The position numbers and the translations under genes are program-made. Shown here one piece after another: positions 6,923-12,243 of a stretch of 14,135 nt of DNA (positions are counted from its first letter, which is position 1; every line of letters begins with the position of its first letter). The stretch is from Clostridiaceae bacterium (GTDB taxonomy: Bacteria; Bacillota; Clostridia; DSM-8532), in NCBI GenBank assembly GCA_025361665.1, contig JANYKF010000375.1, positions 1 through 14,135 on the forward strand, in the 5' to 3' direction. Under the pieces are notes generated by a model. It saw only the letters and a list, made by a program, of their open reading frames with translations. It searched no databases and was not told where the DNA came from.

Positions 6923-7582
6923 CTATTTCAACATTGGGATAAAGGTATTTCTCATCACTTCCGTGATGCCGATCCGCAGGCGGTCCATGACGGTATAGGT
7001 TCGGGCCACAACCTTGAGATCCGTGATCTGAAGGTTCTTCTTCAGGTCCAGCTTGCTCATCTGCGACCTGTGAAAGGCGATGATGCGGAGTTCATTGACC
7101 TTGTCCGTGCCAAGGTTGTCCAGTTTGATTTTCGCGTACAGCAGTTTCGGGGTCTCGATGAGGTTGGTATCCTTGTTCACCTTTGCATCGACGGTTTCAA
7201 GCGGAACGAACATGCCGTCCCGTTTGATGTACAGCAACACGATGATGGTGTCGTCCGCTTCCGCCGGATTATCGCCTTCCGCAGCATCGATCTGTTGAAC
7301 GCTGCCGGTCAGGACATAGCGGAGAGGGTCGTTTGCCTTCAGGTCGCGGCTGGCGGCAATGGAGAGCAAATATGGGTCGTCGGAATTGATGTCTTGATCA
7401 AAAAAGAGACCGGCATGTTTCTCGGCAAAAAATTCAACCCCGCCAGGGGACGTGATATCCGATGGAACTTTGATTTCAATACTGACTTTTTTGGCCGGAT
7501 CCGTGTCCGCCGCAAGCGCTGTCACCGTGCTGCCCATCAGGACAAGCAACAGCACCGACAGGAACACAAAACGCTTCGTCAT
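6923..7582 (-). CDS. Secreted protein of unknown function inserted between walK and yycH
   Basis: A 219-residue protein that I do not recognise. Residues 1-24 form a classical signal peptide: MTKR, a hydrophobic core FVFLSVLLLVLMG, and an ALA cleavage site before ADTDPAKK. The mature part is about 195 residues, hydrophilic, without cysteines or further membrane helices, with beta-rich stretches (VSIEIKVPSD, TIIVLLYIKRDGMFVPLE, LLYAKIKLDNLG); it could be an adhesion-like or immunoglobulin-like fold, but no motif proves this. ATG at 7585 and 7582 are both possible; GGGAG is 7 nt before the second. It sits where Bacilli normally have yycH directly after walK. A TATAAT and a WalR-box-like repeat lie in the 113-bp gap upstream, so it may be a WalR target. 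A role in sensing or feedback on the Wal pathway is only inferred from location and export. Confidence 0.85.
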   Translation of the reverse strand: MTKRFVFLSVLLLVLMGSTVTALAADTDPAKKVSIEIKVPSDITSPGGVEFFAEKHAGLFFDQDINSDDPYLLSIAASRDLKANDPLRYVLTGSVQQIDAAEGDNPAEADDTIIVLLYIKRDGMFVPLETVDAKVNKDTNLIETPKLLYAKIKLDNLGTDKVNELRIIAFHRSQMSKLDLKKNLQITDLKVVARTYTVMDRLRIGITEVMRNTFIPMLK

Positions 7583-7666
7583 CATGATTCTCCCAACTCG
7601 CTGCAGCAACCGTGCTGCCTGTCTATAAAATGATGGCCGGACTATGCCCAGCACCCGAACAATTCA

Positions 7667-7672
7667 ATTATA
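7667..7672 (-). promoter_or_regulatory. -10 element of a promoter for the secreted gene and yycHI
   Basis: A perfect TATAAT reads from 7672 to 7667 on the minus strand, about 85 bp before the start of the secreted gene. There is no TTGACA-like hexamer 16-18 bp upstream; that space is taken by a WalR-box-like direct repeat ending 11 nt before the -10. This arrangement is usual for promoters that need an OmpR/PhoB-family activator. The promoter and its dependence are predictions. Confidence 0.55.
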
Positions 7673-7683
7673 CCGCAAAAGCC

Positions 7684-7700
7684 ATTACAAAACTGTTACA
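7684..7700 (-). promoter_or_regulatory. WalR-box-like direct repeat over the walK stop codon
   Basis: On the minus strand TGTAAC, five bases (AGTTT), then TGTAAT: an exact match to the published WalR (YycF) box TGTWAH-N5-TGTWAH. The first half-site includes the TAA stop of walK (7698-7696). It replaces the -35 region of the downstream TATAAT, with 11 nt between box and -10. This suggests direct regulation, more likely activation, of the secreted gene and yycHI by WalR. Confidence 0.65.
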
Positions 7701-9558
7701 CCCCATTTACTTCTTGTTGACCCTTGACAAATTCGGAGATAGGCAATAGGACTGTAATCACCGATCCCTCATTCACGCGGGACTGTGCATGAATGCTTCC
7801 GCCGTGCAGCAGGGCGATTTCCTTTGCGATGGCAAGTCCGAGTCCGGTGCCGCCCATCTGTCTGGACCTGGCTTTGTCGACCCTGTAAAAGCGTTCAAAA
7901 ATGCGGCTCAGATCCTTTTCGGGAATTCCGATGCCCGTATCGTGAACACGGATCGCCAGTTTTCCCTCCTGAGGTGTCAGAACAACCCGTATCTGGCCGC
8001 CGGCGGGCGTATATTTCACTGCATTGCCCACAACATTCAGCAGCAGCTGCTCAAGGCGATCCCGATCCCCCTGCACAATCAATGGATTCGGCAACCCTTC
8101 CATCCGCTCGCAAAACAAGTTCTGCCTCTTGTCGGCAGCCTGGTGGCGCAGCCGCTCGATGCAGGCTTTGACCAGTTCTTCGGGTTCAATGGGTGCCATG
8201 GAAAGTTTCAGTCCGCTGTCATGCTGGGAGAGCAGCAGGAGATCCTTGACGAGGCGGACCATGCGGTCCGTTTCTTCATTGATGACTTTGAGAAACTTTT
8301 CCGTAATCTTCGTATCTTCCATCGCGCCATCCAGCAACGTTTCCGTATAGCTTTTCACAGATGTCAGGGGTGTGCGCAGTTCATGGGAAACATTGGCGAC
8401 GAACTCGCGCCGCATGTTTTCAAGCCTGTGCTCCTCCGTGATGTCCTGCAGCACGATGATAACCCCGCCAAGCTGTCCGGACTCATCGCTGAATGCGGCG
8501 AACTGAAGACGGAGGAAACGCTCCAGCACGGGGACCGTCACCGGTTTCTGGGGGGAAGGTTCCTGCTTCAGCACCGTTTCCAGCGTAGTTTCGACGCCCA
8601 GTGCCTGCATCAGGCTGTCGAACCGGATGTTCCTATCGCTCAGACGGCCGCTCCGCTTCCTGGCAAAGGTTCCCAGCATGCCGGTGGCGGCAGGGTTGAT
8701 GTGAATGGCCAGTCCATTGCGATCAAAGGCAAGCACGCCATCGGACATATGGTTGATGACCGTTTCCACCTTGTTCTTTTCTGCGGCAATTTCCATGATC
8801 ATGCTTTTGAGTCTCGTGGACATGAAATTGAACGTGGACGTCAATTTTCCGATTTCGTCCATCGATTTGACTTCCAGCAGCTGTCCAAATTCGCCCGCCG
8901 CAATGCTTTCCGCCTTGTGCATGATGTCGGTGATGGGACGTGTGATCGTCCGCGAAAAGGCAAGGCCGAGGCCGAGGGCCGCCACGAGGGCCAGGAGGAT
9001 GCTGGTCAGAATCATGCCGTTGAACTTGTCGAGAACGCCAAGGGCCTTCGTGCGGCTGTATTTGAAGAAAAGAACGACATCACCGCCCTGCAGCGGCTGC
9101 AGTCGGACATAATCATAAAAATCGCCCAGCCCTTGTATGTTGGTCCGCGTATGAACCGGTTGAAGGCCTTCCGGTTCTCCGTCCAGCACGGCCATCAGGT
9201 TGACGGATTTGTAGATGGCTGTTTTGAATTGCGCCTGACGGACGACATCCTGGTAAACCGGATCGGATGAATAATAGATGTCTCCGGTCGCCTTGTCCAG
9301 CATGGTGAAGCTTTTGTATTCGCCAAGAATCAGCCCGGTGATGACGGCATCTGTCGTAAGCCTTTTCTTGAGGGTTTCCTCGGTTGCCGTATCCTTGATG
9401 CCGAGGCTGTCGTAATTCCGGGCGATATCATCTTTGAATGAGTCGTAAAAACTCCGCTCCACTTGAAAGTTCAGAAAGACCCAGACCACGGTCATCAGGA
9501 CAAAAGTGATCAAGGACAATATGAAGATGAGCCGCCATTGGATCGTGCGGAAAAACAT
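7696..9558 (-). CDS. walK: Sensor histidine kinase WalK (YycG/VicK)
   Basis: A 620-residue membrane kinase that phosphorylates WalR and controls peptidoglycan hydrolase expression. Order of parts: TM1 about 9-30; extracytoplasmic sensor domain 31-181; TM2 about 182-202; HAMP about 203-255; cytoplasmic PAS about 262-375; HisKA with the phospho-acceptor His392 in VANVSHELRTPLTS; HATPase_c with N-box LLLNVVGNAVKYT (Asn512), G1 DTGIGI (540-545), F-box around FERFYRVD and G2 GGTGLGLAI (569-577). The length and domain order match WalK of Bacilli. Of the four zinc ligands reported for the S. aureus WalK PAS domain, three seem kept (His270, Asp273, Glu375), while the His of VLHDVTE is Gln371 here. 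GGGGGT precedes the ATG, 24 bp after the walR stop, so the two are co-transcribed. Confidence 0.97.
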   Translation of the reverse strand: MFFRTIQWRLIFILSLITFVLMTVVWVFLNFQVERSFYDSFKDDIARNYDSLGIKDTATEETLKKRLTTDAVITGLILGEYKSFTMLDKATGDIYYSSDPVYQDVVRQAQFKTAIYKSVNLMAVLDGEPEGLQPVHTRTNIQGLGDFYDYVRLQPLQGGDVVLFFKYSRTKALGVLDKFNGMILTSILLALVAALGLGLAFSRTITRPITDIMHKAESIAAGEFGQLLEVKSMDEIGKLTSTFNFMSTRLKSMIMEIAAEKNKVETVINHMSDGVLAFDRNGLAIHINPAATGMLGTFARKRSGRLSDRNIRFDSLMQALGVETTLETVLKQEPSPQKPVTVPVLERFLRLQFAAFSDESGQLGGVIIVLQDITEEHRLENMRREFVANVSHELRTPLTSVKSYTETLLDGAMEDTKITEKFLKVINEETDRMVRLVKDLLLLSQHDSGLKLSMAPIEPEELVKACIERLRHQAADKRQNLFCERMEGLPNPLIVQGDRDRLEQLLLNVVGNAVKYTPAGGQIRVVLTPQEGKLAIRVHDTGIGIPEKDLSRIFERFYRVDKARSRQMGGTGLGLAIAKEIALLHGGSIHAQSRVNEGSVITVLLPISEFVKGQQEVNGV

Positions 9559-9582
9559 CGCGAGACCCCCGGATATCCCTGC

Positions 9583-10278
9583 CTACAGATTCGGATTGAA
9601 GTAGTAGCCGACACCACGCTTGGTGAGGACGTATTCGGGATGGCTCGGTTCACGTTCCAGCTTCTCCCGGAGGCGGCGTACCGTGACATCCACCGTGCGG
9701 ACATCTCCGTAGTATTCATATCCCCAAACCTTTTCCAGCAGGTTTTCCCGCGTGAAAATCTGGCCTTTCTGCATCATGAGGAAACGAACCAGCTCAAACT
9801 CACGCAGCGTGAGTTCGAGAACCTGACCATCCCGGCGAACTTCATACTGAACGGAATCAACTTCCAGATCTCCTGCCTTCATTGGCGGGGTTCCAGGCTT
9901 TTTCACCGCTTCATCGGTTAGCCGGCGCAGGTTGGCCTTCACACGGGCCATCAATTCCCGGGGACTGAAAGGCTTGGTAATGTAGTCATCCGCACCGAGT
10001 TCCAAACCCAGCACCTTGTCGACTTCCTCTTCGCGGGCAGTCAGCATCAGGATGGGAACCTGGGAATTCTGGCGGATCCGCCTGCAAACCGTGAATCCGT
10101 CGATTTCCGGCAGCATCAGGTCCAGCAGGATGAGGTCAGGCTTCTCGCGCTCTGCCATCTCAACCCCAGCGAGTCCGTCATAGGCTTCCAATGTATCGAA
10201 TCCTTCTTTCTGAAGATTGAACTTAAGGATGTCCACGATATTTTTTTCATCTTCCACGATGAGAATCCGTCGTTTCAT
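9583..10278 (-). CDS. walR: Response regulator WalR (YycF/VicR)
   Basis: A 231-residue OmpR/PhoB-family response regulator, partner of WalK and usually essential in Bacilli. The receiver domain holds the acidic pair Glu9-Asp10, the phosphorylation site Asp53 in LILLDLMLP, Thr80 (ILMLTARE) and Lys102 (ITKPFSP). The winged-helix DNA-binding domain (about 130-231) contains LTLREFELVRFLM, the recognition-helix region DVRTVDVTVRRLREKLE, and ends TKRGVGYYFNPNL. The start at 10278 has GGGAGGT 5-6 nt upstream; an upstream in-frame ATG at 10323 is rejected because the promoter -10 overlaps it. First gene of the minus-strand wal cluster. Targets should carry TGTWAH-N5-TGTWAH boxes, one of which is seen just after walK. 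Confidence 0.97.
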   Translation of the reverse strand: MKRRILIVEDEKNIVDILKFNLQKEGFDTLEAYDGLAGVEMAEREKPDLILLDLMLPEIDGFTVCRRIRQNSQVPILMLTAREEEVDKVLGLELGADDYITKPFSPRELMARVKANLRRLTDEAVKKPGTPPMKAGDLEVDSVQYEVRRDGQVLELTLREFELVRFLMMQKGQIFTRENLLEKVWGYEYYGDVRTVDVTVRRLREKLEREPSHPEYVLTKRGVGYYFNPNL

Positions 10279-10309
10279 ATTGACCTCCCTTTCGTGCCGT
10301 CCTGAGCCG

Positions 10310-10315
10310 ATTATA
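10310..10315 (-). promoter_or_regulatory. Extended -10 of the walR promoter
   Basis: On the minus strand ATGGTATAATC gives a perfect TATAAT (10315 to 10310) with an extended -10 TG. A weak TTGCGT lies 19 bp upstream (about 10340-10335). Transcription would start near 10303, leaving a leader of about 25 nt with the GGGAGG ribosome binding site. The 11-base core is identical to that of the murA promoter. Confidence 0.65.
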
Positions 10316-10354
10316 CCATACAACGGCCTGAACCACGCAATTTGTCGTGTTCCG

Positions 10355-10379
10355 TGCAGGATTCCGATGGAATCCTGCA
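10355..10379. repeat. Perfect inverted repeat, 11-bp arms, 3-base centre
   Basis: The arm TGCAGGATTCC (10355-10365) and GGAATCCTGCA (10369-10379) are exact reverse complements around GAT. It lies 40-65 bp upstream of the walR -10 and directly abuts a second, longer inverted repeat. No T-tract follows on either strand, so it is not a simple intrinsic terminator. It could be an operator or an RNA hairpin. Confidence 0.8.
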
Positions 10380-10408
10380 GACCAACTCGCAGTCGCGAGT
10401 TGGTCTGC
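10377..10408. repeat. Perfect inverted repeat, 14-bp arms, 4-base centre
   Basis: The arm GCAGACCAACTCGC (10377-10390) and GCGAGTTGGTCTGC (10395-10408) are exact reverse complements around AGTC. Its first bases are shared with the right arm of the neighbouring 11-bp inverted repeat, so the outermost pairs of the two hairpins compete. No T-run follows on either strand. The position between two divergent regulator genes suggests a protein-binding or folded DNA/RNA element; the function is unknown. Confidence 0.85.
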
Positions 10409-10484
10409 GAGAATCATTCATGGAAATGCAACGCTTTCGTCCGCGGTTGTGTCAGAATGGAGAGGAAAAAAGAACCTGCCACAT

Positions 10485-10510
10485 TGAACGATTCGTTCTG
10501 CTCAGTCGTA
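10485..10510 (+). promoter_or_regulatory. ECF-type promoter of the SigY-like operon
   Basis: TGAACG at 10485-10490 and CGTA at 10507-10510 are separated by 16 bp. The AAC-type -35 and CGT-type -10 with this spacing are the hallmark of ECF sigma promoters, and the -35 resembles the autoregulated B. subtilis SigY promoter. Transcription would start near 10517, 14 nt before AAAGGA and 27 nt before the sigma gene's ATG. Predicted autoregulation. Confidence 0.6.
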
Positions 10511-10543
10511 TCATCCGTGAAAAGGGCAGGAAAGGAACGAAGC

Positions 10544-11122
10544 ATGGATGACGTCCGCAAACGGCGAATTGAGTCTGCGAAAGCCGGAGATGAGTCTTCC
10601 ATGGCACTTCTGATGGAAGAAGCATGGCCGGTTGTCTTCCGTTTCCTGCGGAGCCTGGGTGCGCCGGATGCGGATGCACCGGACCTGGTGCAGGACGCCC
10701 TCATCAAGGGCATGACGCGTCTGGACGGCTACAATTCCGAAAAGGCGGAGCTGCATACCTGGCTGTGTGCCATCGCGAAAAACCTGTTCCTGGATCTGCT
10801 GAAAAAGCAGCGGAGGCTATCCTCGCTTGATGCCGTGCCTGAAGGAAGCCAACCCGTCAGCACGCTCTCGGGGCAACCCACAGGATTGTTCGCGGATGCC
10901 GCTGCCTCCACCATGCACTTCCAGGATCCGATGGACATGGACCTGCGCGAACTGCTGGTAAAGCTTCCTTCCGAAGTCAGGTTTGCCATCCTGATGCGAT
11001 ATGTCCACGGCTATACGAACAAAGCGGTTGCACGCATGCTGGGCATTCCGGAAGGAACAGTGAAGTCAAAGGTCCATTACGGTTTGGGCAGGCTCAGAAA
11101 GGATTTGGCGGAACATGCATGA
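10544..11122 (+). CDS. sigY: ECF RNA polymerase sigma factor, SigY-like
   Basis: A 192-residue group IV sigma-70 factor. Region 2 spans about residues 20-90: FRFLRSLGAPDADAPDLVQDALIKG and TWLCAIAKNLFLDLLKKQRR, the latter the DNA-melting and -10 recognition helices. Region 4 is at about 130-190, with ILMRYVHGYTNKAVARMLGI and PEGTVKSKVHYGLGRLRKDL as the helix-turn-helix for the -35. The linker between them is somewhat long and Ser/Pro/Ala-rich. The start at 10544 has AAAGGA 7 nt upstream and gives the normal length; a longer in-frame reading from 10217 would cross the promoter. Five genes follow in the order of the sigY-yxlCDEFG operon, which is the main reason for naming it SigY. It overlaps the next gene by 8 nt, typical for a sigma/anti-sigma pair. 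Confidence 0.88.
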   Translation: MDDVRKRRIESAKAGDESSMALLMEEAWPVVFRFLRSLGAPDADAPDLVQDALIKGMTRLDGYNSEKAELHTWLCAIAKNLFLDLLKKQRRLSSLDAVPEGSQPVSTLSGQPTGLFADAAASTMHFQDPMDMDLRELLVKLPSEVRFAILMRYVHGYTNKAVARMLGIPEGTVKSKVHYGLGRLRKDLAEHA

Positions 11123-11432
11123 GGAAGATTGGACCGGCATTCTGAAGACCATTTCAGAGCAGGCAGTGAATCAGGACCTGCCTCTGCCGCCAGGCGGGCG
11201 GTTCAAGGCCATGGCCAGGGAAGCGATGGCGCGCCGAAAAAAGCGTTTGCTCCTGGAAACCTTTCTTTTCCTGGGTTCCGCAGCCGTGCTCCTTGCCACT
11301 GAATTCATCCTGCTCAACTTGTCGGGGATGCTGTTCCTGCTTCTGCAGAGTTTCGCCGTCACTGCAGGCGTCGTCTGGCTGTGCTCATCCCGTCAACCCG
11401 GCAAACCTGAAACGTCAGCAAGCAAAATCTGA
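11115..11432 (+). CDS. Small membrane protein, YxlC-like probable anti-sigma component
   Basis: A 105-residue protein with a cytoplasmic N-terminal part (1-44) that ends in a strongly basic stretch (ARRKKR), then two transmembrane helices at about 46-68 and 71-90 and a short polar tail. Its ATG lies inside the end of the sigma gene (8-nt overlap), so the two are translationally coupled. The length, topology and place match YxlC (DUF5345-like), one of the small membrane proteins that hold SigY inactive in B. subtilis. I do not see a zinc-binding anti-sigma motif (HxxxCxxC), so any sigma binding would have to use the N-terminal segment in another way. Assignment by context and topology rather than by a sequence signature. 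Confidence 0.7.
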   Translation: MHEEDWTGILKTISEQAVNQDLPLPPGGRFKAMAREAMARRKKRLLLETFLFLGSAAVLLATEFILLNLSGMLFLLLQSFAVTAGVVWLCSSRQPGKPETSASKI

Positions 11433-11564
11433 AGCATGATGCTCACGCAAATACTCGATTCACCGACTTTTTACTGTTTACTCAAGCATTCGCTTTCAAA
11501 CCTGGAGACCCAAACGATGTCATGCACTCCGTTTTCCGGTCTTTTCACAGGAGGTGTTCAGCAT

Positions 11565-11834
11565 ATGACGGACCCAAGCCCTGTCACAACCGTTCTTGCC
11601 GGGTTTCCCGATCCCATCGCGCCGTTTCCCGCCTGGTCCTTGTTCCTGCTGTTCATCCTGCTGCTCGCACAGGGCCTGTTTCTTTTTCTTGACGGCAGGA
11701 GGAATGGCATTCGATTGTACTGGGTGTGGGCGCTCTGGAGCCTGACCACCTGTCCGTTGCCTTCTGTCCTGTACTGGTTTCTTGTCCGCAGAAAACACAT
11801 TCGAAAGCATCTGCCCCCTCCATCGGCTCAATGA
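11565..11834 (+). CDS. Two-helix membrane protein, YxlD-like
   Basis: An 89-residue protein with helices at about 23-42 (WSLFLLFILLLAQGLFLFLD) and 51-74 (LYWVWALWSLTTCPLPSVLYWF), then a basic tail (RRKHIRKH). The start at 11565 is set by a very good AGGAGGTG at 11549-11556, 8 nt upstream; the same frame is open further left, but without a ribosome binding site. It lies third in the SigY-like operon, where B. subtilis has YxlD, a negative regulator of SigY. The second helix, with its YWVWALWSL and PSVLYWFLVRR pattern, recalls PLDc_N-like two-helix domains. The stop codon is inside the first copy of a 30-bp tandem repeat, and ATGA there would let a ribosome restart on a tiny reading frame. The 132 bp before it contain no gene. 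Confidence 0.72.
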   Translation: MTDPSPVTTVLAGFPDPIAPFPAWSLFLLFILLLAQGLFLFLDGRRNGIRLYWVWALWSLTTCPLPSVLYWFLVRRKHIRKHLPPPSAQ

Positions 11835-11911
11835 TTCCTAACTGGAAGATGATCGGCTCAATGATTCCTAACTGAAAGATGATCGGCTCAATGATTCCTA
11901 ACTGAAAGATG
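11822..11911. repeat. 30-bp tandem repeat, 3 copies, over the yxlD-like stop codon
   Basis: Copies are 11822-11851, 11852-11881 and 11882-11911. Copies 2 and 3 are identical and copy 1 differs at one base (GGAAG for GAAAG). Each contains CGGCTCAATGATTCCTAACT. The stop of the upstream gene is the TGA at 11832-11834 in copy 1. The near identity suggests recent expansion. The array is in the middle of an operon, between two genes of the same strand. Confidence 0.93.
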
Positions 11912-11920
11912 ATTTGGTGT

Positions 11921-11946
11921 CATCCGGCTGCATTTGCCGCCGGATG
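11921..11946 (+). other. Stem-loop in the leader of the yxlE-like gene
   Basis: CATCCGGC (11921-11928) can pair with GCCGGATG (11939-11946) around a 10-base loop. It follows the 30-bp array and ends 31 bp before the AGGAGGT of the next gene. There is no T-tract, so it is more likely an mRNA processing or stabilising structure than a terminator; this role is only a guess. Confidence 0.4.
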
Positions 11947-11991
11947 CATGCAATTTGGCCTGCCGGAATCATTTTATAGGAGGTTCGACAA

Positions 11992-12213
11992 ATGGAAACC
12001 CTTCAGCCTTACTTGCCCTACCTGATCCCTTTGCTACTGGTTCAGCTTGCCTTGCAGGTTCTGTCCCTCATCCAGCTGCTCAGACCGGAAACCCAGGTGC
12101 GCGGCGGCAGCAAACTCATTTGGGGGGTTGTGATCCTCGCGTTCCAGCTGATGGGTGTCCTGGTTTACCACTTGGCAGGAAAGCTTCCTCCAAACGGATC
12201 CGATGAAGAATGA
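11992..12213 (+). CDS. PLDc_N-type two-helix membrane protein, YxlE-like
   Basis: A 73-residue protein with helices at about 8-30 and 42-62. Between them lies a basic/polar loop ending SKLIWGVVILAFQLMGVLVYHLAGK. This pattern (xxWxxxIxxFQxxGxxxYxxxGK) is that of the phospholipase D nuclease N-terminal (PLDc_N) family, to which YxlE belongs; these small proteins have no phospholipase activity of their own. In B. subtilis YxlE is a negative regulator of SigY. The AGGAGGT ribosome binding site is at 11978-11984, 7 nt before the ATG. It follows the yxlD-like gene after a tandem repeat and a stem-loop, and precedes the ABC ATPase gene by 30 bp. Confidence 0.82.
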   Translation: METLQPYLPYLIPLLLVQLALQVLSLIQLLRPETQVRGGSKLIWGVVILAFQLMGVLVYHLAGKLPPNGSDEE

Positions 12214-12243
12214 GGGTTCCCGCCACAAGCACGAGGTGTTCAA

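Noticed and set aside
7789..9270. A 493-codon open frame on the plus strand
   Set aside because: It lies fully antisense to walK, which has all kinase motifs. The antisense product has no recognisable domain and its openness is explained by GC-rich third positions of walK.
10355..10408. Intrinsic terminator at the twin inverted repeats
   Set aside because: No T-tract follows on either strand, and no gene ends there.
10217..10543. N-terminal extension of the sigma factor by 109 codons
   Set aside because: It would run antisense through walR and across the promoter and the inverted repeats. The ATG at 10544 has a ribosome binding site and gives the normal length.
171..11911. A common core shared by all four tandem arrays (for example GGATTTG or TTGGGAT)
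   Set aside because: Only short partial matches were found by eye, and they are not in the same place in the units; chance is enough to explain them.
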